The translations under genes and the position numbers were made by a program. Shown piece by piece: positions 50,201 to 51,546 of a DNA stretch of 64,000 nt. Within the stretch, counting starts at the first letter, position 1, and each line of letters opens with the position of its first letter. This stretch comes from Arenicola marina (taxonomy: Eukaryota; Annelida; Polychaeta; Arenicolidae). Location of the stretch: assembly GCA_964019135.1 (NCBI GenBank), contig OZ025257.1:12365971-12429970 (forward strand). The letters are read 5' to 3'. The notes below the pieces were generated by a model. The model ran no database searches. It was given only the letters and a program-made list of their open reading frames with translations, and had not been told where the DNA came from.

Positions 50201-50625
50201 ACTGCGGTTTAAAATCTAGAAAATGGCATAACTTTTTTATTTAATAATATTTTTTAATGATTTTAATTCCATAGATATTCTGATGCACTCTAGTTTGCAA
50301 GTAACCCAAGAAAAAGAGTATTGTACTCCTATAAAATTCTCTTCCGGAGAGGCTAACATTAGGTCAATCAATCAGCATGCAAATTGTGATCAGGTGACCA
50401 ATCAATAATTTGTAGTAGCTAGCAATATTATGCTTTACAATGTTTCAATTAGACTCAATAGGATGAATGGCTTAGAAGTCAATCCATCACAAATGTTAAA
50501 CATTGTCTTTCGCGCTGACTTACGTGTGAGATTTCTGCAACACTCGACTTGAAACTCTTCTTTGTCAGGTTGGCCACCGAGTAACTTATTTGAGACAAGG
50601 CAAAAGATAGCGAGTCCAGATTCAT
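10038..50625 (-). CDS. CNOT1: CNOT1, CCR4-NOT complex scaffold subunit (46 coding exons, full span)
   Basis: CNOT1 is the large cytoplasmic/nuclear scaffold on which the CCR4-NOT deadenylase assembles. Known family roles: the N-terminal HEAT region binds CNOT10/CNOT11, the MIF4G domain binds CNOT7/8 (with CCR4) and DDX6, the next helical region binds CNOT9, and the C-terminal NOT1 region binds CNOT2/CNOT3. The complex shortens poly(A) tails and represses translation. Seen here: 46 exons whose phases all agree, total 7,953 nt (2,650 aa), GT-AG introns throughout. Residues 1-656 match the HEAT region, about 1310-1541 MIF4G, about 1640-1825 the CNOT9-binding region, and about 1975-2630 the NOT1 C-terminal region. 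Linkers at 657-1016 and 1186-1309 are Gln/Gly/Ala/Pro/Ser-rich and longer than in human. The start [15 protein letters not shown] matches the known family N-terminus. The start, stop and all exons lie inside the window. Many introns carry minisatellites that include splice junctions. Confidence 0.97.
10599..10733 (-). CDS. CNOT1: CNOT1 exon 45
   Basis: Residues 2581-2625, containing [19 protein letters not shown] and [13 protein letters not shown], near-identical to vertebrate CNOT1 and part of the NOT1 C-terminal region that contacts CNOT2/CNOT3. Donor GTAAGT, acceptor TTTCAG. Confidence 0.97.
10835..11695. repeat. 22-bp minisatellite in CNOT1 intron 44
   Basis: About 39 copies of a 22-bp unit (CATTATGACACAGCTTATTGTA). 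Variants are GACCC for GACAC and CACTATG for CATTATG, and a few units are 2 bp short. It does not include exon sequence. A more degenerate trail of CATTATGACA motifs continues to about 11880. Confidence 0.95.
11880..12122. repeat. 42-bp array spanning the exon 44 donor
   Basis: Six copies, 42 bp apart (one 48 bp), of a unit including ACACGTATGTTGTAATCTG. The last copy is the real junction, ACACGTAC|CTGGTGATCTG on the plus strand: ATCACCAG|GTACGT on the gene strand. In the five decoy copies the bases matching the donor have mutated (ACATACGT, AACATACGT), so these are decayed donors. Confidence 0.85.
12113..12245 (-). CDS. CNOT1: CNOT1 exon 44
   Basis: Residues 2537-2580: [20 protein letters not shown], then [16 protein letters not shown], essentially identical to vertebrate CNOT1. 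Acceptor CGCCAG|GTCGC, donor CCAG|GTACGT. The donor is the last unit of a 42-bp array. Confidence 0.97.
12633..13200. repeat. ~65-bp array spanning the exon 43 donor, 9 copies
   Basis: Nine units of about 63-69 bp, each containing on the gene strand GACCTCGACACCGAGG|GTGAGT or GTGGGT, i.e. the last ~20 bases of exon 43 plus its donor. The real junction is at 13177/13178 (lower-coordinate side intronic). Almost every copy keeps an intact GT donor. Between copies lie C-runs (G-runs in the transcript). Confidence 0.9.
13178..13358 (-). CDS. CNOT1: CNOT1 exon 43
   Basis: Residues 2477-2536: [38 protein letters not shown] and [14 protein letters not shown], in the NOT1 C-terminal region. Acceptor CGCCAG|GTTTCG, donor GAGG|GTGGGT. 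The donor heads a nine-copy tandem array of itself. Confidence 0.97.
13642..13710 (-). CDS. CNOT1: CNOT1 exon 42
   Basis: Residues 2454-2476, [23 protein letters not shown], 69 nt. It matches the conserved [15 protein letters not shown] block of CNOT1. Acceptor TTGCAG, donor GTGCGT. Confidence 0.97.
14045..14235 (-). mobile_element. tRNA-derived SINE, diverged copy
   Basis: On the minus strand it starts with a tRNA-like head that includes a clear B box (GGTTCGAGTCCC). It then passes into the body shared with the copies at 22421 and 42515 (TTGCGCAA, CATTG-CGCGATATGACC). It is inserted in intron 41 in the gene's sense orientation. Confidence 0.65.
14273..14530 (-). CDS. CNOT1: CNOT1 exon 41
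   Basis: Residues 2368-2453: [38 protein letters not shown] and [12 protein letters not shown], in the NOT1 C-terminal region. Acceptor CGCCAG|GGGACG, donor GTCAGT. The acceptor side is tandemly repeated into the intron. Confidence 0.97.
14515..14790. repeat. 78-bp array spanning the exon 41 acceptor
   Basis: About four copies. Each holds the first bases of exon 41 (plus-strand GCACGCGCAGCGTCCCCTGG in the real copy; GCACGCCCAGCGTTCCATGG in decoys) followed by GGAGGTCAAACAGAGGTCAG. In decoys the gene-strand CCAG|GGGACG reads CCATGGAACG, so the AG acceptor is lost. Confidence 0.85.
14987..15088 (-). CDS. CNOT1: CNOT1 exon 40
   Basis: Residues 2334-2367: [20 protein letters not shown], then [14 protein letters not shown]. 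Near-identical to vertebrates. Acceptor CCTCAG, donor GTGGGC. Confidence 0.97.
15560..15656 (-). mobile_element. tRNA-like SINE head (A box)
   Basis: Minus strand begins CCCCAGCTCAGCCGGTAAGG, a tRNA-style A box and D-arm, followed by a CTGGGCTCTCAGACC segment. The B box is weak. It lies about 40 bp from the exon 39 donor in intron 39 and probably represents another tRNA-derived SINE. A G-run occurs at 15509-15519. Confidence 0.45.
15695..15812 (-). CDS. CNOT1: CNOT1 exon 39
   Basis: Residues 2294-2333: [20 protein letters not shown], then [20 protein letters not shown], matching the human segment almost residue for residue. Acceptor TTGCAG|CAACAC, donor GTGAGT. Confidence 0.97.
16107..17228. 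repeat. 35-bp array spanning the exon 38 donor, 32 copies
   Basis: 32 copies at a strict 35-bp period of TTACTGACCAGAAGGCGGTA plus AGGACTTGGTAGTTT. On the gene strand each reads ACCAAGTCCTTACCGCCTTC then TG|GTCAGTAAAAACT: the last ~25 bases of exon 38 plus its donor. Most copies keep the donor GT; some have GTCATT or GTAGGT. 35 is not a multiple of three, so use of another copy would usually shift the frame. Confidence 0.95.
17201..17364 (-). CDS. CNOT1: CNOT1 exon 38
   Basis: Residues 2240-2293: [35 protein letters not shown] and [12 protein letters not shown] chose the donor copy nearest the exon body (TG|GTCAGT), which joins in phase to C-AAC-ACG of exon 39 and restores the family's TAFCNTFHI. 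Both its acceptor and its donor belong to tandem arrays. Confidence 0.95.
17351..18570. repeat. 53-bp array spanning the exon 38 acceptor, 22+ copies
   Basis: 22 copies at a strict 53-bp period and a decayed 23rd at 18541-18570. The unit is CAAGCACACGCGGGGAGAGT, then CAGTGCAGAGACATTAACCC, then TCTACACAGAGAT. The real junction (gene strand CCGCAG|GTGCTTG) is the first copy. Only five other copies keep CCTGCGG (an intact AG); about 16 read ACACGCGG, which destroys the acceptor AG. Confidence 0.95.
18575..18665. repeat. 59-bp duplication of the exon 37 donor
   Basis: GGCCTACCTTGTTGAGGAGG at the real donor recurs as GGCCTACCTTGTTGTGGAGG 59 bp further into intron 37 (decoy donor 18583-18588). The decoy keeps AACAAG|GTAGGC intact on the gene strand. 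Confidence 0.75.
18648..18884 (-). CDS. CNOT1: CNOT1 exon 37
   Basis: Residues 2161-2239: [31 protein letters not shown] and [20 protein letters not shown]. Strongly conserved NOT1 segment. Acceptor TCTCCAG|ATGCAC, donor AAG|GTAGGC. Both boundaries have tandem copies. Confidence 0.97.
18855..19350. repeat. 71-bp array spanning the exon 37 acceptor, 7 copies
   Basis: Seven copies at 71 bp (one 68 bp), including the real junction. Each contains the first 26-27 bases of exon 37 (gene strand ATGCACCAGCAGGGTATCCT, then GAAGAG) preceded by CCGTGTCTCCAG, so an intact acceptor is present in every copy. The remainder of the unit is the intronic GAGTGAGAGGGATATACAGT block. Confidence 0.93.
19353..19418 (-). 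other. Partial copy of CNOT1 exon 36 3' end inside intron 36
   Basis: About 62 bp nearly identical to 20759-20822 (the 3' part of exon 36, coding LYHSPAAGR, then a Ser-Lys-Ala-Phe block). It sits between the 71-bp and 23-bp arrays. Its donor is replaced by GTTAAC. It looks like a relic of the duplication that produced the flanking arrays. Confidence 0.8.
19418..20762. repeat. 23-bp array spanning the exon 36 donor, about 58 copies
   Basis: Roughly 58 copies of GGGTCTGCCCCTACCTGTGA plus CAC (23 bp). On the gene strand each reads GTGTCACAG|GTAGGGGCAG, i.e. the last nine bases of exon 36 and its donor. Most decoys keep a good CAG|GTAGGG donor. A block near 19636-19770 recurs near 20270-20400, which suggests a higher-order duplication. 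Confidence 0.95.
20749..20983 (-). CDS. CNOT1: CNOT1 exon 36
   Basis: Residues 2082-2160: [40 protein letters not shown] and AFHAIVSQ. It matches the human [20 protein letters not shown] block. Donor CAG|GTAGGC, acceptor GATCCAG. Confidence 0.97.
21020..21195. repeat. ~64-bp AT-rich tandem repeat in intron 35
   Basis: Three copies of a unit containing TAATTATTATAGTCTATAAT and ATTATTATAGACCAGGGG. No exon sequence is included. Confidence 0.8.
21285..21535. repeat. G-run tract (CAGGGGG-type) in intron 35
   Basis: About 250 bp of GCAGGGGGG/ACAGGGGG motifs on the plus strand, with many runs of four or more G (quadruplex-capable on the template strand). It ends about 15 bp before the exon 35 donor. 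Pro-rich minus-strand frames across it are artefacts. Confidence 0.85.
21553..21620 (-). CDS. CNOT1: CNOT1 exon 35
   Basis: Residues 2060-2081, [20 protein letters not shown], then PE and a split Gly codon; 68 nt. It corresponds to the human TIETLMRINAHSR segment. Acceptor TCTTCAG, donor GG|GTGAGT. Confidence 0.93.
22100..22352 (-). CDS. CNOT1: CNOT1 exon 34
   Basis: Residues 1975-2059: [40 protein letters not shown] and a lineage-specific end KIKGVKVE. Start of the NOT1 C-terminal region. Acceptor GGACAG|GTGTC, donor GTAAGC. A run of about 17 G lies just upstream of the acceptor on the plus strand. Confidence 0.96.
22421..22655 (-). mobile_element. tRNA-derived SINE
   Basis: Read on the minus strand: a tRNA-like head GGGGCCCGCTCGATACTCAG, then TGGGCTAGAGCGCTCGCATTG, a B box (TTGTTCGAGGCCC), a body with CATGTCCTTATTCGC, and an end in CATTGACGCGATATGACCAA. 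It is a close relative of the copy at 42515-42770. Intronic and in the gene's sense orientation. Confidence 0.8.
22854..23188 (-). CDS. CNOT1: CNOT1 exon 33
   Basis: Residues 1864-1974: [49 protein letters not shown] and [19 protein letters not shown]. It corresponds to the human segment from AQIYDKCITELEQHLH to WCNKQITR. Acceptor TGCCAG, donor AG|GTCAGT. Confidence 0.97.
23492..23614 (-). CDS. CNOT1: CNOT1 exon 32
   Basis: Residues 1823-1863: [32 protein letters not shown] and a PNQ end. It matches human [21 protein letters not shown]. Acceptor CTTCAG, donor GTAAGT. Confidence 0.97.
23622..23815. repeat. ~28-bp minisatellite in intron 31
   Basis: About seven copies of CACAGCCTATAGATAACACA plus GGGGCA. 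It begins about 8 bp upstream of the exon 32 acceptor but carries no exon sequence. Confidence 0.85.
23872..24030. repeat. ~72-bp tandem duplication in intron 31
   Basis: Two diverged copies of a block containing AGGAACTCTTGCACAAGAGG and AATGCCACAT, about 72 bp apart. Confidence 0.7.
24062..24165. repeat. 20-bp minisatellite in intron 31
   Basis: Five copies of ACAGCCGTGACTGGCACACA. It lies just downstream (in gene sense) of the exon 31 donor, without exon sequence. Confidence 0.85.
24218..24322 (-). CDS. CNOT1: CNOT1 exon 31
   Basis: Residues 1788-1822: [20 protein letters not shown], then [15 protein letters not shown]. Nearly identical to human. Acceptor TTACAG, donor GTGAGA. Confidence 0.98.
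24812..24952 (-). CDS. CNOT1: CNOT1 exon 30
   Basis: Residues 1741-1787: [40 protein letters not shown] and MDKRLST. Part of the CNOT9-binding helical region. Acceptor TCGCAG|GGCGCC, donor GTACGT. Confidence 0.97.
25255..25290 (+). mobile_element. tRNA-like A-box fragment
   Basis: Plus-strand CGTAGCTCAGCTGGTAGCAC resembles a tRNA 5' half or a SINE head. No B box or acceptor stem follows, so it is a fragment and not a working tRNA gene. Confidence 0.35.
25440..25605. repeat. 53-bp array spanning the exon 29 donor, 3 copies
   Basis: Three copies, exactly 53 bp apart, of GTTCGACCTTCCACTGACCC plus TGAGAGCGCT. The real gene-strand junction is CTCTCAGG|GTCAGTGG. The decoys read CTTCCAGG|GTCAGTGG and CTCTCAGC|GTCAGTGG, so both keep a GT donor with exon-like bases before it. 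Use of either would add 53 or 106 nt and shift the frame. Confidence 0.88.
25582..25737 (-). CDS. CNOT1: CNOT1 exon 29
   Basis: Residues 1689-1740: [40 protein letters not shown] and FMNALR. It matches human DFALDSEESRMRIAAHHMM. Acceptor TTCTAG, donor GTCAGT. Confidence 0.97.
25939..26079 (-). CDS. CNOT1: CNOT1 exon 28
   Basis: Residues 1642-1688: [20 protein letters not shown], then [19 protein letters not shown]. The conserved ERAVQE and ATSEQIVKK identify the CNOT9-binding region. Acceptor TTGACAG, donor GTAGAC. Confidence 0.98.
26030..26215. repeat. 98-bp duplication of the exon 28 acceptor
   Basis: GGCCACGAAAAACGCCAGCTGTC at the real junction recurs 98 bp upstream in the intron, with GGTCAAAGGTCAAAGGTTAT after both copies. 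The copy (26128-26215) carries a decayed start of exon 28 and an intact CTGTTGACAG acceptor. Confidence 0.85.
26440..26735 (-). mobile_element. LINE 3' end fragment (zinc-knuckle-like C-terminus plus CAA tail)
   Basis: Minus strand codes [20 protein letters not shown], the C2H2-like end found in many animal non-LTR retrotransposon ORF2 proteins. It then passes into a conserved 3' end with CTTTCGTAGACTGACGGATG and a CAACAACAACAACC simple tail. It is 5'-truncated, as is usual for LINE copies, and inserted in intron 27. Confidence 0.55.
26880..27088 (-). mobile_element. LINE 3' end fragment, second copy
   Basis: Related to the copy at 26440 over about 170 bp. Minus strand codes [18 protein letters not shown] in place of [16 protein letters not shown]. 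It ends at GGATGCCAACC without the long CAA tail. Separate insertion or older duplicate in intron 27. Confidence 0.5.
27101..27400 (-). CDS. CNOT1: CNOT1 exon 27
   Basis: Residues 1542-1641: [20 protein letters not shown], a Thr-rich linker with nine consecutive Thr, then [20 protein letters not shown] and QHITINEQ. It matches the human Thr-rich linker and YHDINVYSLAGLAPHITLN. Acceptor CTGCAG, donor GTGGGT. A copy of the acceptor lies 117 bp upstream. Confidence 0.96.
27385..27640. repeat. ~117-bp array spanning the exon 27 acceptor
   Basis: The real junction (gene strand CTGCAG|GATCTCCACCCGTCC) recurs about 117 bp upstream as CTGCAG|GACCTCCACCCCGTCC, with flanking ATTAATGATAATTAATAGGC blocks repeated too. 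A third, partial copy without the acceptor ends near 27640. The decoy acceptor looks usable. Confidence 0.85.
27868..28002 (-). CDS. CNOT1: CNOT1 exon 26
   Basis: Residues 1497-1541: [40 protein letters not shown] and NIDIN. End of the MIF4G domain, near-identical to human. Acceptor GTTCAG, donor GTAAGT. Confidence 0.98.
28105..28290 (-). mobile_element. SINE, head-truncated copy
   Basis: Shares the SINE body (CGCGATATGACCAAAAGTGG end, CATGACTCCTCTC, CCATATCCTT) with the copies at 22421 and 42515 but lacks the tRNA-like head. Intron 25. Confidence 0.65.
28353..28580 (-). CDS. CNOT1: CNOT1 exon 25
   Basis: Residues 1421-1496: [40 protein letters not shown] and [15 protein letters not shown]. 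Central MIF4G helices that contact CNOT7/8 and DDX6 in the known complexes. Acceptor GTGCAG, donor GTGGGT. Confidence 0.98.
28860..29048 (-). CDS. CNOT1: CNOT1 exon 24
   Basis: Residues 1358-1420: [40 protein letters not shown] and [10 protein letters not shown]. First half of the MIF4G domain. Acceptor GTTCAG, donor GTCAGT. Confidence 0.98.
29293..29436 (-). CDS. CNOT1: CNOT1 exon 23
   Basis: Residues 1310-1357: [20 protein letters not shown], then [20 protein letters not shown]. It matches the human [20 protein letters not shown] start of MIF4G. Acceptor GATCAG, donor GTCAGT. Confidence 0.97.
29874..30245 (-). CDS. CNOT1: CNOT1 exon 22 (Pro/Gly/Thr-rich linker)
   Basis: Residues 1186-1309: [20 protein letters not shown], then about 100 residues of Gly/Ala/Pro/Thr low complexity. 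The start matches human YIEYGQQSRDPPVKMQGSI; the linker is longer and unalignable. It separates the HEAT block from MIF4G. Acceptor TTTCAG, donor GTGAGT. Confidence 0.93.
30593..30782 (-). CDS. CNOT1: CNOT1 exon 21
   Basis: Residues 1122-1185: [40 protein letters not shown] and [11 protein letters not shown]. Matches human [21 protein letters not shown]. Acceptor TTACAG, donor GTTAGT. Confidence 0.98.
31245..31369 (-). CDS. CNOT1: CNOT1 exon 20
   Basis: Residues 1081-1121: [20 protein letters not shown], then [11 protein letters not shown]. Identical to human over [17 protein letters not shown]. Acceptor CTCCAG|GACGTA, which joins directly to the CGG end of exon 19. Confidence 0.98.
31505..31700. 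repeat. ~29-bp degenerate minisatellite in intron 19
   Basis: Five to six copies of GACACTAGAAAAGGAGCGAT plus ATTGACGA. The copies toward 31700 are increasingly diverged. Confidence 0.8.
31805..32559. repeat. 36-bp array spanning the exon 19 donor, 21 identical copies
   Basis: 21 copies of a 36-bp unit (TAACACTGACAACACGGGCC plus ACCATACCCGTTCCTG) with no variation I can see. On the gene strand each contains GAACGG|GTATGG, the last six bases of exon 19 and its donor. Reading on through the array stays open in the exon 19 frame ([12 protein letters not shown] per unit), and a stop is reached only after the array. Each unit also holds GTCAGTGTTACAG, acceptor-like, six bases before the donor. 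Confidence 0.97.
32552..32742 (-). CDS. CNOT1: CNOT1 exon 19
   Basis: Residues 1017-1080: [40 protein letters not shown] and PVKKER. It matches human [22 protein letters not shown] place the donor at the copy nearest the exon body (GAACGG|GTATGG), which joins exon 20 with the family's spacing (human KRERE-VFNC). Use of other copies would lengthen the protein in frame. Confidence 0.95.
32985..33080 (-). mobile_element. SINE fragment abutting the exon 18 donor
   Basis: Minus strand has a perfect B box (GGTTCGAATCC) after CGGCCGGTGCT, the same arrangement as in the SINE at 14045. The fragment reaches within a few bases of the exon 18 donor at 33083-33088. Confidence 0.55.
33089..33436 (-). CDS. 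CNOT1: CNOT1 exon 18 (Ser/Gly/Leu-rich linker)
   Basis: Residues 901-1016: a repetitive stretch of [14 protein letters not shown] type, then [20 protein letters not shown] and EGIARGNR. It corresponds in position to the human Gly/Ser-rich linker (GLSSQLPVGGLGTGSLTG) but is longer. Acceptor ATCCAG, donor GTACGT. The open frame and splice phases support it as coding. Confidence 0.88.
33608..34124 (-). CDS. CNOT1: CNOT1 exon 17 ([10 protein letters not shown] repeat linker)
   Basis: Residues 729-900. Begins [16 protein letters not shown], then an alanine run of about 11, [19 protein letters not shown], about 19 tandem [15 protein letters not shown] pentapeptides, and ends [12 protein letters not shown]. 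Human has the cognate AFSTPQSPAKAFPPLS and GGLSSQLP but no pentapeptide array. Acceptor TTTCAG, donor G|GTGAGA. Likely a disordered linker. Confidence 0.92.
33660..33955. repeat. 15-bp coding repeat in CNOT1 exon 17
   Basis: About 19 tandem 15-bp units (plus strand GGCCGCCCTGACCCA type) coding GQGGL or GQGGM on the minus strand. The period is a multiple of three, so copy-number change keeps the frame. Confidence 0.92.
34305..34914. mobile_element. Foldback element with 15-bp target duplication in intron 16
   Basis: Two inverted arms of roughly 280 bp (34322-34600 and 34620-34899) start CCTGATACATGGCTGCTCAT and, read inward from the other end, CCTGATACATGACTCTCAT. The whole element is close to one long hairpin with a small loop. 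It is flanked by a direct repeat GCTAACATTCACCTA at 34305-34319 and 34900-34914. No coding capacity. The family is unknown to me. Confidence 0.85.
35099..35312 (-). CDS. CNOT1: CNOT1 exon 16 (polyQ)
   Basis: Residues 657-728: [27 protein letters not shown], a run of 15 Gln coded by mixed CAG/CAA, then [20 protein letters not shown]. It matches human [21 protein letters not shown], where the polyQ is replaced by RQPPPG. Acceptor TAACAG|CAGCGT (split Asn codon), donor GTGAGT. Confidence 0.95.
35690..36640. repeat. 20-bp minisatellite in CNOT1 intron 15
   Basis: About 47 copies of GCTAACCGGCTCCTCCCCAG, with variants TATCCTGC and ACTTGCCCTT. Variant units recur in runs in the same order, suggesting multi-unit duplications. 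No exon sequence is included. Confidence 0.95.
36808..36965 (-). CDS. CNOT1: CNOT1 exon 15
   Basis: Residues 605-656: [40 protein letters not shown] and [12 protein letters not shown]. It matches human [21 protein letters not shown] and LPPETLATMLACLQACA. Acceptor CCCCAG, donor AA|GTAAGT. Confidence 0.97.
36995..37835. repeat. 31-bp minisatellite in CNOT1 intron 14
   Basis: About 27 copies of CATAGACATGGTGGCGCGGG plus ACAGACTGCAG. It starts about 30 bp upstream of the exon 15 acceptor. Long minus-strand open frames of over 300 residues in three frames ([15 protein letters not shown] type) arise because a 31-bp unit with no stop in any frame repeats; they are not genes. Confidence 0.95.
38054..38176 (-). 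CDS. CNOT1: CNOT1 exon 14
   Basis: Residues 564-604: [20 protein letters not shown], then [20 protein letters not shown]. Nearly identical to human. Acceptor GTTCCAG, donor GTAGGT. Confidence 0.98.
38690..38850 (-). mobile_element. SINE, old diverged copy
   Basis: It follows the same order of blocks as the other SINE copies (CATTATCGCGAT end, TTGCTCCTCTCTACC, TTGCGCAAGATGCAG, B-box-like GGTTTGAGCCCC) but is more diverged. Intron 13. Confidence 0.5.
38893..39012 (-). CDS. CNOT1: CNOT1 exon 13
   Basis: Residues 524-563: [20 protein letters not shown], then [20 protein letters not shown]. It matches human [24 protein letters not shown]. Acceptor TTACAG|GGCCAG, donor GTAACT. Confidence 0.98.
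39000..39085. repeat. ~25-bp array spanning the exon 13 acceptor, 3 copies
   Basis: ACTGGCCCTGTAATACAGAC at the real junction recurs twice upstream at 23-25-bp spacing (ACTGGCCTTGTAATATATAC and ACTGGCCCTGTAATATATAG). Gene strand TATTACAG|GGCCAGT: one decoy keeps ACAG|GGCC intact, the other has ACAAGGCC. Confidence 0.8.
39320..39427 (-). CDS. CNOT1: CNOT1 exon 12
   Basis: Residues 488-523: [20 protein letters not shown], then [16 protein letters not shown]. It matches human [27 protein letters not shown]. Acceptor TTTACAG, donor GTAGGT. Confidence 0.98.
39780..39909 (-). CDS. CNOT1: CNOT1 exon 11
   Basis: Residues 444-487: [20 protein letters not shown], then [15 protein letters not shown]. 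It matches human [21 protein letters not shown]. Acceptor TTGCAG, donor GTAAGC. Confidence 0.98.
40262..40765. repeat. 44-bp minisatellite in CNOT1 intron 10
   Basis: Eleven copies of CTTCATCCGAAAAACAATAT plus CAGTCTCAAAACACACGATT (44-bp period). It ends about 60 bp from the exon 10 donor with no exon sequence. Plus-strand open frames are artefacts. Confidence 0.95.
40824..40951 (-). CDS. CNOT1: CNOT1 exon 10
   Basis: Residues 402-443: [31 protein letters not shown] and DDDNRDIAT. It matches human [22 protein letters not shown]. Acceptor TTTCAG, donor TG|GTGAGG with the split Trp codon. Confidence 0.98.
41786..42076 (-). CDS. CNOT1: CNOT1 exon 9
   Basis: Residues 305-401: [58 protein letters not shown] and [15 protein letters not shown]. 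It matches human [21 protein letters not shown] and LIYRPWKHAEGQ. Acceptor CGGCAG, donor GTGAGG. Confidence 0.96.
42515..42770 (-). mobile_element. tRNA-derived SINE, best-preserved copy
   Basis: On the minus strand: GGGGCCGGCTCGGTAGCTCA, then GTGGGTTAGAGCGCTCGC (A box TAGCTCAGTGGG), a B box (GGTTCGCGCCCC), the body CATGTCCTTCTTCGCAAACA, CATTGACGCGATATAACCAA, and an end at GTCCTGAATATA. About 245 bp, in intron 8, in the sense orientation of the gene. Confidence 0.85.
42816..42942 (-). CDS. CNOT1: CNOT1 exon 8
   Basis: Residues 262-304: [20 protein letters not shown], then [20 protein letters not shown]. It matches human [29 protein letters not shown] in register. Acceptor CTGTAG, donor GTAAAA. 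Confidence 0.96.
43184..43239 (-). CDS. CNOT1: CNOT1 exon 7
   Basis: Residues 244-261: [18 protein letters not shown], 56 nt. It matches human MESSLADFMQEVGYGFCAS. Acceptor TCACAG, donor GTAAGT. Confidence 0.96.
43653..43750 (-). CDS. CNOT1: CNOT1 exon 6
   Basis: Residues 211-243: [20 protein letters not shown], then [12 protein letters not shown]. It matches human LAPLLYPEKRDILMDRI in position. Acceptor TGGCAG, donor GTAAAT. Confidence 0.93.
44011..44154 (-). CDS. CNOT1: CNOT1 exon 5
   Basis: Residues 163-210: [20 protein letters not shown], then [20 protein letters not shown] and ALFKALRQ. The N-terminal part is lineage-specific; [12 protein letters not shown] aligns with human QEQIDAFLKTLRR. 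Acceptor TTGACAG, donor GTTTGC. Confidence 0.92.
44553..44730 (-). CDS. CNOT1: CNOT1 exon 4
   Basis: Residues 104-162: [40 protein letters not shown] and [15 protein letters not shown]. It matches human [31 protein letters not shown]. Acceptor TTTCAG, donor GTAATG. Confidence 0.98.
45033..45131 (-). CDS. CNOT1: CNOT1 exon 3
   Basis: Residues 71-103: [20 protein letters not shown], then [13 protein letters not shown]. It matches human [33 protein letters not shown]. Acceptor TTCCAG, donor GTCGGT. No longer open frame marks this exon; I found it by homology. Confidence 0.97.
45358..45465 (-). CDS. CNOT1: CNOT1 exon 2
   Basis: Residues 35-70: [20 protein letters not shown], then [16 protein letters not shown]. 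It matches human [36 protein letters not shown]. Acceptor TTTGTAG|CTGATA, donor GTAAGT. Confidence 0.98.
47506..48610. mobile_element. Non-autonomous Helitron- or MITE-like element in intron 1
   Basis: The right end is a perfect hairpin (AAGACGAAAATC, loop GCA, GATTTTCGTCTT at 48584-48610), preceded by an ACAG microsatellite at 48547-48563. The same 12-mer AAGACGAAAATC opens the unit at 47506. A terminal hairpin beside a tetranucleotide microsatellite is typical of Helentron-type or ACAG-core MITE families. No transposase is coded, and the exact left end is uncertain. Confidence 0.5.
48975..49000 (+). promoter_or_regulatory. YY1-type motif in intron 1
   Basis: CAAGATGGCGGC on the plus strand is a consensus YY1 core-promoter site, inside a locally GC-richer part of intron 1 (48840-49320). 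It could mark an internal or antisense start. Transcription is not visible from sequence. Confidence 0.3.
50524..50625 (-). CDS. CNOT1: CNOT1 exon 1 (first coding exon)
   Basis: Residues 1-34: [20 protein letters not shown], then [14 protein letters not shown]. It matches human [25 protein letters not shown], which fixes the start codon. Donor CAC|GTAAGT. Followed by a 5,058-bp intron. Confidence 0.98.
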
Positions 50626-50930
50626 AATTTCAATCACACGTCGACGAAAGCCTCAAATTGCTTTGAAGCTTTCCCCAAACTACACAAAACACTTCTACCA
50701 CTTTTAAGTTCTCTCCCGAATCCAACACGCGGCCGGTACAGGGACAACATCAGGCCGTTTTTAGATAGACTTGCCGTCATATTACGGCGAACAATACCAG
50801 CCGTCGGCCATGTTGGATTCGCCAGCCCGATGGGGAGAACACTTCCGGAAGCGTGACCTTGCAAGATTGAAGTAAAGAAATATTTTATAATGAAACGTTT
50901 TCTGTTTTTATTTCGAATGAAATTCACTCA
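50626..50930 (-). promoter_or_regulatory. Likely CNOT1 5' UTR and promoter
   Basis: This is the CpG-richer stretch directly upstream of the CNOT1 ATG. On the gene strand it contains CCAACATGGCCGACGGC at about 50800-50816 (YY1-like) and no TATA box that I can see, as expected for a housekeeping gene. The transcription start is not determined. Confidence 0.45.
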
Positions 50931-51546
50931 AATTTAAATTATATATGCTTTATTGGCTTAATACTGACACTACTTTGGCATTTTTAGATAAAGCGGTACG
51001 TTTCCCGACAAATGTCACATTGTGACCATGTGACATTTAAACATTAAATCATTCTCTACGCTCTTCAATGTAGTGCATCATTTGACCGCCAGGTTTGATG
51101 AGGTGAGAGGCCGCGGTTGCTACCAGCTATATAGTAGCCTACCCAAGGCAACTCAACCGTTGCTTCATCCGAGAGCAAATGCAAAACCCTGGAAGTCAAG
51201 TCCAGCAGATATAGCTGCCTTGCGGCATAATTGTTGACGGACAAAATACTTACGATAATTGCAGCCAGGAGCCAGGGGTGGGGATGCCCAATGGGTGGGG
51301 TTCCCTGAGATAAATTCAAAAATCTAATAAACATCGCCGTTTCGGCTGTGATATATATGATGGGGGGGGGGGGGGTACCTTTTCCGATCTCCGCGATTGG
51401 TATCCAGGAATTCTTGGGGATCGTTGGGGATCGTTATCCGTATGCCTACAATTCCTGGTTCAACGCGAATTCAGACCCTTTAATTGCCTATTTACCGCGA
51501 TTCGTTATAGCAGTCTGCCAATTCCTCAAAATTCGCCACATCACCA
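50931..51546. other. Intergenic, nothing recognised
   Basis: No gene or element recognised apart from a run of about 15 G at 51361-51375. Confidence 0.4.
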